Assembly (NCBI GenBank): GCA_028455995.1
Contig: JABELC010000010.1
Location: 1,080,001-1,144,000 of the forward strand
Source of the DNA: Scleromitrula shiraiana
Lineage: Eukaryota > Ascomycota > Leotiomycetes > Helotiales > Sclerotiniaceae
Reading direction: 5' to 3'
Length of the DNA: 64,000 nt
Of this stretch, positions 11,202 through 25,200 are shown piece after piece (position 1 is the stretch's first letter; every line of letters begins with the position of its first letter). The notes under the pieces are model-generated. The model worked only from the letters and a program-made list of their open reading frames with translations. It made no database searches and was not told the origin of the DNA. A program made the position numbers and the translations under genes.

Positions 11202-14200
11202 TAAGCCAGTCGATCCGATCAATCGATCTACTAGCCAACACCATTATTAGAAAGAAAGAAGACCAATAAAGAAAGAACGAGAGACAGACATTACGAAGAA
11301 TATATTTTTCCCGTAGCCCTTTCTGTATTCTCCTGCAAAGTTACGTTATATGCATACATTCTACCTATCTATATATACCATGGCACTGGCATCGGCACAC
11401 CCCCTCATAGCCTTAGCATAATCCCCCTGGACGAAATTTGACGACGACGAAATTTGACGATATCAACGATGATGAGATGATGATGATCCTTATTGTACAG
11501 ATGCATGCATGAAGAAATGGAGGTTTCGTTTTCACTTGCTTGCTTATTTAGCATTTATTCGGCTAGCAGTCCACGTGTGGAAGTTTTTCTTGATTGATTT
11601 AATTTTCTCATTTTCTGATTTCCTATTTTATTTTCTCAAAACACTAGCATAGCGATTTTTTTATTCTTTTTATTTTTCTTATTTTTCTATTTTCATTCTT
11701 GGAAAAATCAAACCCGTCATTTACGAACGACCTCATTATTTACGAAAGACAGAGTCATTGAAATTCATTGAAATCAGGACTTGTATGGAATGATCACACC
11801 TTTACAAATAAAATATTACGACGATCATGGACTTTTAACGTTTTAACGGATTTATGGAAACCTCTTTTGTTTTGTTTTATTGCGCCTTTTTTTGTTTTCT
11901 TATGGTGGATGTGAATCGAGAGGGGAGAGGGGAAGGAAGGAGAAAGGAGGAAGTAGAGAACAGAACAAATGGATGGACAGACAGACAGATGGAATTGAAT
12001 TGAATTGGTTGTGCATATAATCCATCATATCGTATTGCCTAAATGGATGGATGGATGGATGGTTATATGGGTGGAATACTGATTTATTTATGCATTGATT
12101 GATTGTCTATCTATTTTCTGCGATCGTTTTCCTCTTGCTTGCTTGCTTCATTTCTCTAGTTGGGTTTTCTATTCTGTTTACTTTTGAGATTGGAAGAGTG
12201 GCATGGAAGGGAAAGATGGACGGGAAGAAGAGAAGATCGATACAGTGGAAACAAATGACAGATAGACAGACAGACAGGAAGAAAGAAGGATGGGACTTTT
12301 ACTATGGTTGATATATGGAATTGGATATGGGATTTATCTAGGCTCATGCATGCATCTATGGATGAAGATGAGAAGATGCGTGGATAGATAGATAAAATTA
12401 TAGGCAAATGAAACCATCTTAAAAAGTTGAGAGCAGAGTGATTTTTCCCTGAACGAAAGGAGCTGAGATGATTGTGATGAATGATTGAATAATTGTCTGC
12501 ATTTTAATAGTAAATATGGATGGAGAACTACATATTCATCCATGAAGTTTATCCCCCTCTTTTTGCGATTGCGATGCGAACTCAATAATGCGGTGAAGAC
12601 TCGGAAAGTAAGGGAATGGAAGCAATTCGTTGACTTGGTTGACTCGCTGACATACCGGCTCGTCTTTTCTAAAACGGTCACATATCCGAGACCTTTTTTT
12701 TTGGATGTTTTGACTTTTCAATGAACTTGCTATCATCTGTTGCTATCTCTGGCTGGCAAGCACTTACTGACTTGCGCCTACGAAGTAGGGAGGTGGTTAT
12801 CTGGCAATGGCCAGGTGTACATACATCAACACATACATGCTGTGCATACGAGACATAACAGGTAAAAAATTGGAGACATCTTGGAATGTGATTTGTGATT
12901 TCCAAGTATTTTCGAGTGTGTGTTGTAGTTGGTCAGCTGCTGACCAACTTCTAGACTTTCTAGATTAATCAACTAAGAACTTTAACGGCCTTTTTTCTTC
13001 TCATTTTTGGAACAAGCCGTTGTGAGATCGTCAGGGATGTTGATACCATTTTGTTTTGTATTTTTGGATAAATTGATTCAATTGATGGTAATATTGAATT
13101 TGAAATGGATTGGAAATTGAAAATCGAAATGACGTATTGAGGATATAATAAGACAGACTGATATCGACTGATTGATAAGAAAAGAAAAGAAAAGGAAAGA
13201 AAAGAAGGGAGGGTTGAATTGGGAATATCTCCTACCTGTTACTGTACCGGTACTTTTACCACCCTCGGTATATTCTTTTAGAATTCCAAATTTAGTATGG
13301 TGGATACTTTTCCCAGGAGGTTCTCCTTGCCAACAGTTATTATCATGCCATGCGAATGCGCAAAGATGGATGATGGATATTGTTGTCTGAAACAAGATAT
13401 GTGTTGGATTGTAATTGAATTTGAGGGAGGTGGCTTTGAAGATAGAAAATACATCAATCATTCTTGCCTCTCATCCCATCCTTCGCCTGCCTACATATTG
13501 AAGGCGAAAGACTTTGAAAAATGGGGGGGGGGGGGGGGGTGGCTGGATTGGGTTGGGGAAATGGATGAGTAGTCAGTAGTCATGATGGAAGTGAGAGACC
13601 TTTTCATGTTGGATGGGCCTAGATGTGGGTGAATGATTCAGTGAGTGTCAGCGAGAATTTTGAGTTCGATTCCTTGTTCAGAAGGCAAAAAGATGGGGTC
13701 GGTCATAACAGGAAGAGCTAAACTTAATTTGGATTCGGTGTAAGTTCACGGGATCACGGGATGCGATAACAGATTTATGGATTTGGCCTCTTGAACCTTG
13801 ATGGATGGATTGATGGGTGGATTGATGCTTGATTCGGATTTGGACTCTGGCTCAATAATGAATGATCGATTAGTTCTATTGATTGTTGTGGCTGCGATGA
13901 ATAATCCATACATCAGTGATATACTCATTACTGTACAAAGTAAAATATATTCAAAGATCGGAAATTCTAGTTACTACGGAATAATAAGGGAAGAAGAAAG
14001 TTGATTCTATTCTATTTCGTATTAATAAGTTCTTCCAGATATCAAACTAAAGTGAATGGTGTCGGTGTGGTAAGATTATAAATGATGGAAAAGAGGAAAT
14101 AGATTCAAATGACGGTATGGAATCAAACCGGAGTATTCCTGAATAACTTCAAATGTTTTCAAGCCTTTAACCTACCAGATCTCTCCATCTACGGAACGTA

Positions 14201-14606
14201 CGTAAAAATCCAATAGAATTTATTATTATTTATTGTTATTTATCTATTTATTCATCATTCACCGTATAAATTAATGCTTACTACTTATTAGTTTTTTTGA
14301 CTCGGACCTTCCAGTCATTTCTATTAAATCCCATAAGGGCAAAACGGAAGGCGCAGTTAAAACCGTATTAGCCTCGCGCCCTCTGATTCATCGTACCAGT
14401 AAAGCTGGTGGCGCTAAGCGATAAGGCAATTGCTCATTCCTTGAAACAACGGGTACTTAAAGACTCCTCTTCCTCCTTCTTTGACACAATCATTCTTCTA
14501 TCATACAACTTTTTTTTCCATCATCGAACTCTCAATAACTCCTTCGATAAATCATCCCAAATATCATCTACATCATCAAGAAGATTAATATCTACAACCC
14601 GTCAAC
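11202..14606. other. intergenic, microsatellite-rich
   Basis: About 3.4 kb between the Zn2Cys6 factor and polyubiquitin with no recognised gene. It holds GACA repeats (11976-11989 and 12257-12277), ATGG repeats (12043-12062), an AAAAG-type run (about 13178-13206) and a 17-G homopolymer (13523-13539). The final 200-300 bp should be the polyubiquitin promoter and 5' leader. Confidence 0.5.
13523..13539 (+). repeat. G17 homopolymer
   Basis: Seventeen consecutive G residues in intergenic DNA. It is a probable site of length variation and sequencing uncertainty. Confidence 0.85.
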
Positions 14607-15703
<1,097 letters not shown>

Positions 15704-16267
15704 AGATTCCATGATTCTCTTGAGTTTCTTGCACATATGTTTCTTTGGGGCGTCTATGGATCACGTGGGACGATGGTGTTTTGCGGAGAACTTACATAAA
15801 TAGTTCATAAATAGTTACCATGATTAACTGGCATCTGTCGCCGTCATCGATAATAGTCAATACATCTTTTGACATATAAAATTTACTCTTAGCAAATGTG
15901 AATATTATGATTCTGACTGTGGCCTTACAAATGCTATAGATAACATCGTAGTTTCTGAATGACGATCTTGAGATCCACTAACCCCACATGAAATATGACG
16001 AGGCTGCAGCCGCAAACCCCAATTTTATATGTAAAGCTTTTCACAATTACAGCTTCTTTGACAACATCTGCGATGTTGACTCCATTCTTGCCAATGATCA
16101 TTTTCTGTAATCAATAACAATCATTAATAATCCAATTCATCGGTTATTTGCCACAAACTACATATTTCGTGATATCAACACCTTAACTTAACCAACCTTC
16201 ATCTACCCATCCCACCCAAACGTACATACGCGAAAAACATTTGGCCATGCGCAGTTAAAAGCATGCC
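15704..16267. other. intergenic between polyubiquitin and the RING gene
   Basis: About 560 bp between two plus-strand genes, holding the 3' end of polyubiquitin and the promoter of the next gene. I see no other feature. Confidence 0.45.
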
Positions 16268-18677
16268 ATGCCCTCCTACTTCTACCATCTCAAATTCGAA
16301 TTGTATCCTTTATCTGAATCCGAATTCGCAGACGATACTGTAGTGGGTATTTCGAAAGAAGATAGAGGAAGGGAGGTTTGGCTTCCACCTGAGGGGACGG
16401 ATATTTTTGGTACTTTGGAGCAGGAGAAGAGGAAAGGGTATTGGCCGAGGCATAGAGAGGTTGAGTGGGAAGTAGATAGGAATAGGAAGAGGGGTGCATA
16501 TTTTAGGAGTGAGAATAAGGAATTTAAGAATCCAATTGAAAGGGATAGGGAGTTGATAATCAGAGAGGGAGAGGGTGTTAGAGCGACTGGTGTGATTGAT
16601 TGTGGGACGGAGAGAAGAGAGGGTGGGCAGAGGGATAACTTGGTTGTGCTATCTGGGAACGGTAGTGGTGGGGATAAGGAAGAGGCGTTATTGGAGTCGA
16701 CCGTGGGGAAGGTAGGACGATTTACGGATTTGAGGACTGCGAGGAGAGATTGGAGGTTTGGGCGGGTTAGGGTTGAGGGGCTGAATTTGGGAGAGGGCTT
16801 GTATAGCGATAGCGATAAGGATATGAGTGGGAGGGCACAACATCGTAGAGGGGAGGGGAGTAGAGATGGAGGTGTGCCGACGGGCATTAATACTGGTTTG
16901 GAGGCTGTGGGGAAAGTTACAAAGGCGAGGTTTGAGCAGGTGAGGGATACCTCTGCGATTGGGAATGGACCGCAGTTGAAGAATACAGAGATTGGCTGGG
17001 GTGTGGTTCATCTTTATAGGGATGGGGAGGAAACACCTGGGTTAATGGGCGTCGAGGTTTATAATTCGGAGACGCAGATGAGTCCGGTTAAGGGGAAGGG
17101 TGAGAAAGATGGGGTGGGGGATGAGTTGAAGAGTGGGAGTGAGGATTGTACTATTTTGTGTGTACCTGCTGTGCCGAGTTATCTTACACCGAGGGACTTC
17201 TTGGGGTTTGTGGGAGAGAAGACAAGAGAGGAGGTTAGCCATTTTAGGATGGTTATGACGGGGAGGATGAATAGGTATTTGGTTCTTATGAAGTTTAGGG
17301 ATGGGAATGTGGCTAGGAGGTGGAGAGCTGAGTGGGATGGCAAGGTCTTTAACAGTATGGAGGTATGTTTTCTTCTCTTGGTATACATTGTGGATGTGCA
17401 TATGCTAACAATTTCCATCATAGCCTGAGACTTGCCATGTCATGTTTATCAAATCCATCACCTTCCAAACTCCATCTCGACCGAATGCAAGTTTCCCCGA
17501 ATTATCCCACGACCCCTTCACCCCATCTCCAACATCAAATCAACTTAAACCTTTCCCACCCCCAACCCCCAATCTAGTCGAACTCCCAACATGTCCTGTC
17601 TGCCTCGAAAGAATGGACGATACAACCGGTCTCCTCACAATCCTTTGCCAACACGTCTTCCACTGCGCATGTCTTCAAAAATGGCGCGGCACAGGCTGTC
17701 CCGTCTGTCGTCATACCAACCCCTCCCTAGCAGCCCACGCCTCGCAAACCAACCGCTCCGCCACCTCCCCCGATAACCCACCCTTCGGCAGCGGCGAAGC
17801 CTCCCTATGTAGTATCTGCGATTGTACCGACGATCTCTGGATCTGTTTAATATGCGGCAACGTAGGCTGTGGACGCTACAAAGGCGGTCACGCCAAAGAA
17901 CATTGGAAAGAAAGCGCGCACAACTTTGCTCTCGAGATCGAAACCCAACATGTTTGGGACTATGCGGGGGATATATGGGTTCATCGACTCATTCGCGATA
18001 AAGGTGATAGCAAAGTAATCGAACTCCCATCCACACGATCTCGAATCCCAACAGCACAACAACCATCTACCGACGAAATCGACATGGTCCCAAGAGAAAA
18101 ATTAGAAAACGCAGGTTTAGAATTCACACATCTACTGACCTCACAACTCGAATCTCAACGCGTATATTTTGAAGAATTGGTGGGCAAAGCAGTCGCGAAA
18201 GCTAGTGAGGCTTCTAGGGAAGCTAATCTCGCGTCTAAAAACGCGGAAGATGCAATTAGGAAATTAAATAGTTTACAAAACAACTACGAAAAATTAACAA
18301 CCGATACGCTTCCGAATCTCGAAAAGGAACTAGCACGAGAAAAGAAAAAGGCAGAGAAGAGCGCAGAGATAGCGAGGGGATTGGGAAAATCGCTACGGGA
18401 GGAAAAGGGGGTGAGCGAAGGTTTGATGGGACGGATTGGGTTTTTGAATGGGGTTGTTGAGGAGGGGAAAAAGGAGGTGCAGGGGTTGAGGGGGGAACTG
18501 GAGGAGTTGAGGGAGATGAATAGGGATCTGATGGTTATGGTTAGTGGGAGGGAGAGGATTAGGGAGATGGAGGAGAGGGGAGAGGTGGGGGTGAGGGAGT
18601 TGGAGGGGGCGGGGGTTAGTGTTCCGGTTGAGGAGGAGGGGGGGAAGGGAAAGAGGAAGGGGAAGGGGAGGAAATAG
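16268..18677 (+). CDS. ETP1: BRAP2/Etp1-type RING and ZnF-UBP protein
   Basis: Predicted E3 ubiquitin ligase related to mammalian BRAP2 (IMP) and yeast Etp1. Exons 16268-17362 and 17424-18677 join in phase (GTATGT donor, TAG acceptor) to 782 residues. Domain order is that of the family. A BRAP2 RRM-like domain lies at about residues 295-375, crossing the intron. A RING finger follows at about 422-460 (C-P-V-C-L-E-R-M then C-Q-H-V-F-H-C and C-P-V-C). A UBP-type zinc finger is at about 494-560 (C-S-I-C-D-C, C-L-I-C, C-G-R-Y-K-G-G-H, H-N-F-A). A charged coiled coil occupies about 630-750, and the tail is basic (K-G-K-R-K-G-K-G-R-K). Residues 60-290 in exon 1 are Gly/Glu/Arg-rich and poorly recognisable. 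Family knowledge: ubiquitin binding by the UBP finger and, in yeast, roles in ethanol response. Whether this applies here is inferred. Confidence 0.88.
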
Positions 18678-19316
18678 AGGGGTGCGTGGTGTAATGTAGA
18701 GAGGGTTTGTGGAAGATTTATGGTGTTTTGGCGTTTGTTGGGTTCGTTTCGTTTGAATTGGTTTGGCTTTCATGGGATTGACTAGCATGCATAGGCGAGA
18801 ATTGGTTCATTTGGGAATGGAAATAGATATAGGAATAGGAATAGGAATAGGCATAAAAGGATGGATGGATGGATACCATAATGCATATGCACAATTCAGT
18901 GAACTTCAATTCTATTCTATCCAATACATCTATCTAGCCAGTGAGAAAATCATCATCATTTATCATCATATGAAAGAGGCACCGATTCTCTCTACTGCCT
19001 CCGTATGTATAAGATCTTACTATACAATAAAAATAAAAATAAGCATAACTCTATCCCATCCCATCCCATACAACTGAATCAACCAGTAAACATAAACACA
19101 ACATCAACCCCAACAACAACGCGTCATAAAATCAAAATCATATTATTTTTCCCGTCGATTGTGAATCGCCGGAATCCATCATGAATGTGTATTACATAAC
19201 CCACCGGACGTTCCCGATCACCCCACCCACACATTCCAAGTGGGAGGCACTAGTTTCCGGCACTACCATCATCACAATATATACCTGAAACTGTCGTCGA
19301 TATTTATAAAGTAATA
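18678..19316. other. intergenic with short tandem repeats
   Basis: Between the RING gene and the tRNA. It contains GGAATA-type repeats followed by GGAT repeats at about 18826-18872, and CCCAT repeats near 19050. No coding potential was seen. Confidence 0.45.
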
Positions 19317-19390
19317 GGTCGGATGGTGTAGTTGGTTATCACGACTGCTTAACACGCAGTAGGTCCTGGGATCGAGCCCCAGTCTGATCA
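19317..19390 (+). tRNA. tRNA-Val (AAC)
   Basis: A complete cloverleaf can be drawn. The seven-base acceptor stem GGTCGGA pairs with TCTGATC (two G-T pairs), followed by discriminator A. The D-arm is GTG...CAC. The anticodon stem ACTGC/GCAGT encloses the loop TTAACAC, giving anticodon AAC. The T-arm is CTGGG...CCCAG. There is no intron. CCA is not encoded, as expected in eukaryotes. AAC (read as IAC after editing) decodes valine. A T-run follows within 30 bp. Confidence 0.93.
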
Positions 19391-20071
19391 CTTAATATTT
19401 ACTTTTTGTTTTGTTTTTTTTTTTTCATTTTCTTTTCTTCTGCTTATATCTGTTATTTCTAATTGGGCGCGTTGAGGGTGTGATGGGAGGGGGACTTTTT
19501 TTTCTAAGATAAGAGGCTGGTGAGATACAACAGTGGTTCCTTACTTGACGAACTAACACCGTGTATCTATTTTGTAGAAATGATTGTAATTCGAATGTTA
19601 ATTGTATATTTATGTGAATTGAATAGAGGTATTTGTTATAGTGAGGAGAGTATATTGAGAAGGAAGGAAAATCTTTAGGCATGTAGCGATGGTTTTATGG
19701 TGGGTTGGAGATGTGTGTTAGATGTAGGGGGGTTTTCTCGTTTGGTGCGTGAGATATGGGATATTAATGGTATGAATGAAGCACTCCTATAGCTTAAAAT
19801 ATTAGAAATCGGCATACGACGTATATCTGCACATTTTTGTAAGGACTTGAATAGAAAAAGAATATTGTTCGTGTAATTTCTCTATGGGGAATACAAAATA
19901 TAAATAAGAAATAGAAGTAAGAAAATATATGCACATATATCCATCCGCGATATCTATTCCGAATCCATCCATCTCATCTATCATAACATCAACATCAACT
20001 TTAAAGAGAAATCTATATACATTAATTAATCCATTTCCATCTCATGCCATCCAATCCACTCTATCACCTAT
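19391..20071. other. intergenic after tRNA
   Basis: AT-rich DNA between tRNA-Val and the 3' end of the GEgh16-like pseudogene. It has the Pol III terminator and nothing else that I recognise. Confidence 0.4.
19414..19425 (+). terminator. RNA polymerase III T-run terminator
   Basis: A 12-T run 24 bp after the end of the tRNA, preceded by a T5 run at 19403-19407 that could already act. Oligo-T on the coding strand is the standard Pol III stop signal. Confidence 0.75.
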
Positions 20072-21218
20072 CTAATTCTTACTAGAAGATTCATCACAAG
20101 CATCAGCCGAGAATAATCTCTCCGCCCATCTCAATCCCACTCCTCTAACTTTATTATTATTCTTTCCGCCCTTTCCACATTTGGCGTTGCCATTACCATT
20201 ACGCTTAGCAGCAGCGGTGGTAGCTTTAGTAGTAGCGGCTGAAGTAGTAGTTGCCGCGGCGGCGGCTCCAGCTCCAGCTCCGTTTACGCTTGCTACAGCG
20301 AGTGTTTGAACTGGTGCGGCTTGGGAGACTACGGATGCGGAGAGGATTGCTAGATAATTTGTTAGCTAAATGTTTCATATTTCAAAAGAGAAGAAAAGAA
20401 AAGAAAAGAGAGAGAACAAGGAGAGGGTAAAACATACCATTAGCAGAATCGAACCCCTTAACACCAGCAGCAGACCCAGCATTCTGATGAGCCGCAATCG
20501 CGACAGGGAAATCGACATTATTCTCCTGAACCTGTGCTTTAATTGCAGAGAGAGATTGAGAGATCTTGATTGTATTGGCGCTGTTGTTGCTGGCTGCTAC
20601 GTTCATTTGCATGACGGCGAAACAACCGCCGAAAGGACCTGCTACGGCGTTGTTACGACAGCGGACTGTGCAGACGTTTCCGGCTGAGGCTACGAGGAAT
20701 TTTAGTTTCTTATGTTCGAATAAATGGATAAATAAGTAAGGAAAGAAAGAAAGAAGATGCTTACCACCGTTGCAAGCAAGTCTATCGGGCGTTTGAACGG
20801 AGATGTTGAAATCTTGGGTTTTGGCTTGGGAAAGACCATTTACACCAGGAACATTGTTGGCTACGCTTAAGTGTTGAGAGATTACACCAGCGTTACCTGA
20901 TAATATGATTAGCAGTGATTTATTGAGGATTTATAGGATGATACATACTGGTTTCGTCGAGATCACAGGTATATGGACCAGCTCAATCGGCATTAACTTG
21001 ATGAATAGTGACAGTCATTATAGTACCAGCCTTAACCATTGTGGCCTGATTGGCGGCGAGAGCATTCTCGGTGTTCTTTCCAACATCGATGTTGCCGCTT
21101 AATTCTGTACGTCCACATTCATTGATGACATTGGCTGCGATTTCGGAATCACGAATGATAGTGGTATCTTGTTGACAAGGACTGATTCCGGTACAATTTC
21201 TTGCGATGGCATCGTCGA
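20072..21218 (-). pseudogene. GEgh16/Gas1-family secreted protein, broken
   Basis: Four exon-like blocks join with good splice signals: 21218-20949, 20896-20765, 20689-20438 and 20349-20072. They read as a GEgh16 (MAS1/Gas1, DUF3129) family protein, with C-Q-Q-D-T-T-I-I-R-D-S-E-I, Y-T-C-D-L-D-E-T, V-P-G-V-N-G-L-S and G-P-F-G-G-C-F-A-V-M-Q. An Ala/Thr-rich tail follows, ending D-E-S-S-S-K-N. Family members are secreted and several are made in appressoria of plant pathogens. Two defects are visible. An in-frame TGA lies at 20985-20983, where the family has a residue between A-D and A-G-P-Y. Also, no exon with a start codon and signal peptide is found upstream: the frame before 21218 meets a stop within a few codons. 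Introns and downstream frame are intact, so the damage looks recent. A sequencing error at the TGA cannot be excluded, but it would not restore the missing 5' end. Confidence 0.72.
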
Positions 21219-22264
21219 CTATGTTAGATTTTAGATATATTGTTCGAAATCACATGGGCAACTGAAAATCATACCTTTGAAATAGATTTATATAATAACG
21301 TGCACTGCGCTAATGAAAGAACGTGTAGGATTTAGAACAACGGAAGAATCGCCCGGATCCTGTTAACAAAGTAAATAAAAAATAAAGGTCAAAGGAAAGG
21401 ACTGCAGATAAAACTTGAGAATGATAGAATAGATTGAATGTATTAACGATCAGGAAATCTCAACGTCTTTAAGGAACTGTGAGGCGCAAAATCTTTCCCA
21501 TATTATCAAGCACTTGCTTCTATCAACGAACAATACATCCCTCCTCAAACATCTGTTGCACGCAACTTGTGGAGCTCAGAATGATCAATTCCTGCCACTG
21601 AGCTTGAATTTTCTTCCTACCTATACAATAGCAACTATAGATTAGGGATGATTCCCAAGGTCAATCAAGGTCAATCAATCTATGTGGAACAATCCATTCA
21701 TCAATAAAAAGAAGCATAAAGGTTATCTCTAACCTTGTCGTAAACATGATCTCATTCTCATCAGCTTGTCCCTAAGCTCCCGCTGGGAAAAGATAACTTA
21801 ACATCATACGATTGAACCTCAAAAATTTGCTTTCTCCAAGTCTTCTGTAACAAACTCAGTTTAAGCTTCTCACTTTATCCCTACTTGAGCAGATCAAACA
21901 TTCACAAACTGGTTGAGAATCATGCACTCCGAGTCCTTTCACATACAAAGTGTTCGTTTGTTGATTCAAAGATGTGACGGATAAACTCTTAGAAAAACCA
22001 GGCAATTTTAATTTGACTATATCTGCATCAGGTCAGATATCGTCAGATACTACGACTATAATAATGGTACATAATAAATTACAAGAAGCTGCACAGGCCC
22101 TCCTCCAAAGACGCCTTGCCTCTAGCAGAAGCATAACGGATATCTCTGCCGAAATGCCAAGGGTTCATGACGACTCCCAAACGCCCCGTCGCTTAAGTAT
22201 TCACGCTTCACCAAACCATATCGTAATCCCACAAATCCATCCCTTCCAGTAGAATTCATAATAT
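21219..22264. other. region upstream of the GEgh16 remnant
   Basis: About 1 kb between the pseudogene and the stop codon of the MYST acetyltransferase. The missing 5' exon of the GEgh16 gene would be expected at its left end but is not recognisable. A 92-codon open frame at 21974-22252 has no family signature. Confidence 0.4.
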
Positions 22265-25200
22265 CTATCCAGCCAGTGCCCTGTCCCATTCCACTTCACC
22301 CTCAATACCCACATTTTGATTAGCCTCATCTGCCCCCATGTCTTCATTTGCATCTGCGTCCGCATGGCCTTCAGGCCCACCTTCGTTCTCGGGTGCATCT
22401 GCCATTTCTTGATCACCTTCTGCATCAACCAATAGACCTTTGCCCTTTCCCATTCCTTTGCCTTTACCCTTGCCCAACAGAAGAGGTTTGCCCAGCCCTA
22501 CGCCTTTACGTGATGATATGTCTCTACCTCTTCTTGATCTAGGTGCAGGAGTATCATAGATGGCCATTTCATCGTCTTGCTCTGGATCCATACTTGCACT
22601 TTTATCTTCTTCTTCTTCTTCTTCTTCCTCATCACCAAGTTGTACCTCATTTCCTAGCTTGCTTCTTTGTTTTAACAATCTAGGTGGTAATCCTGGACCG
22701 CTCTCCGCATTTCCAAAATCGCTCTTCTTAGTCCCTTTCGGCCACCTACCAGGTCCACGACCTGTACCACCGCTCTTTCTACGTACAGTACCACGCGTTT
22801 TCGAGGCGGAAACTGAGGATGCACGCCGGATGGATACTCCCGATGACCGTCGAGAGGTCAATCGAGGGACTGAGGCGGCGACTGACGCTCTTGCACGTGG
22901 AGATGGCCGTTGTATAGGTGTTGGACGGATCATAGTTCTACCACGAGCACCTGGTAACGGTGGGAAGACTACAAATCGTACAGGCGGTATCGAGACGGCA
23001 AGATCATAGTAGGACTTTGAGATGCCGTTGAGCTTTTGTGACAATGCAGACTTTCCAACACTACCTTCTGAACTGGAAACTCTGATGGTCTCACCAGTTG
23101 CTGTGGTCATTTTTCCTAGTGATTCTGTCATTTCTTCCGTTTCCCCATCTGCAGTTCCATTGATCGGAATAATGAGTTGGCTTGAACTTGAGAGGCCTTC
23201 GACACTAGGTACCTCATCCTCATCCTCTTCACGTGGTGCAACTGTGTTTAGTGGCGGCGCATGGTCGAATGCAGAAGCATTACCTCTACCCATAACAAAT
23301 GGCGTCCAAACTAATGCTTTTGGGTTTAGCTTGGCGTAACCTTTAGACTCATGATGCCGAATAACCTCTTTGTAATACTCTGGCTTTAGTTTCATTGCGT
23401 AAGTACCGGAAATAGGATCTCGGACTAAAGTACCCATAGCATCTAGGCCAGATATAACATCATCTGGAGTTAATCCCATCTCGTCAGAAATAGCCTTTAT
23501 GCTTGGGATACGATCCGAGGGTTTGTACTTTTGTAGATAGTAGCATAGAACAAGTCTCCAGTAATTACGATATGAGACCAGACCCATGTCTGAGAGAGGC
23601 TTCTCTGGAGAACCAGTCTTCTTCTCCACGCGCGTAAGAAGATAAGAAAAGTCAATGAGTAGATGTCCATATCCTTTTCGTTGATGAATGGGCAGTACAA
23701 GAATGCAGGAGACATTATTAAGGCTGCTAGGCCTCTTTTCCTTTGAGAAGTAGCCTACAAAGTGACAGCCTAGTTCATCATATTCTGTCATGACGTAAAA
23801 GAGGAATGGCTCTACGTCGTAGTACAAAGTTTTTGAGCCGAGAAAGAGCTTTGCTAAAAGACAAAGGTTTTGACAGTAGAGCGGGTTCTTCCGTCCGTCC
23901 ACCTCAAAGATCATAACCTTCCCATCTCGATAGATCTCATCTCCGGGAGGATGTTTCCATGGACATTTCGTTTTGTGGCGCCAAGCAACAATATCTGACT
24001 CCATGTATTTCAAGCAAAACTCACATATGAAAAGAGCTTTGTTTCGACTGTATTCTTCTGGGTAAGGAGCCGCATACCAAATGTCAATTTGGTATTGACC
24101 AAAATCGATGTATTCAATCTGGCTTGCGGGACCAGATACTTTCCGCGCCTTTTTCAACCCCGCCCTTGCTGCGGCTTCGGCTGCAGCTGCAGCTCTTGCC
24201 TTCCAATCTTCCTCTGCTTTTTGACGGGCCTCTTCGAACTGGCGTCGATGTTCTGCTCTTGGGAATGTAGAGCTTGTATCAGCTTCAGCTTCGGTGAGGA
24301 TACCTCCATAGGGTTTAGATTTCAATTCTTCCATTTCTTTTTCATGGAGCGTATAAAATGGCTGTGAATGGCTTGAGGAAACAATTGCCGTAGATGTAGT
24401 AGTAGATCGAGCCTTCGAAACACCGCGACCGCGTTTCTTTTTTGGCTTCGGAGGTTGAGAAAGAATATTTCGTAATTCTATTGAATCGACACGTAGGGTA
24501 ACTTTAAAGCTAGTAGCAGATTTCTCAATCACACTAATTGAGTTTGACGAGAAAGATTTCTGACGAAGTGACCTTGAAGGTCGAGGACTTGTAGATTCCT
24601 CGGTTTTCTTGATGGCTGTATTCCCATTCGTTGAAACAATGTTCTCATTGGCCATTGAGGTCTCATCATGTGCTTCAATTAATCGTCCATCAGACGAGTT
24701 TGGTTTGGAGTGAGTAGAGAGACTATCTTTATCTCGAGTTCTTTTCCTTAATACCAATCCTTCTTCAGCATCGATGTCAGTTGAAGATGTCTTTCTTTTC
24801 CGTAACAGCCGTGATCCGTCCATGGGATCTTCTGGGGCAATCAATTGCTCAAAGACAGAATGTGAATCGGACTTGATGGCACCTCGTCTGGGGGGCAATA
24901 AATCTCCCGGTACTCTGTCTCTAGAAATCCTCCTTTCAGAAATGTCATCAGCATCCTCTTCATCATCCTCGTCATCTTCGTCATTTTCAACTTCTTCACC
25001 CATGTCGATGTCTGCATTCAAATCCCTAGGAACAAGTTCGTTCCCATGGCAGTCTGGACAATACCACTTTTCCGCTTCTATTATGAAACTATTAGCTGTA
25101 TAATTTCTGCAATGCGGTACAATACATACCTTCGTCGGGTTTGAGCGCACCCGAATCTCGGGCGCATTGCCGATGCGCTACAGCCTTGTCAGCCTTGCCG

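Noticed and set aside
21974..22252. 92-codon open frame ending 12 bp from the SAS3 stop codon
   Set aside because: No family motif, no linked splice signals and no clear start context. It may be chance or an exon of something unseen.
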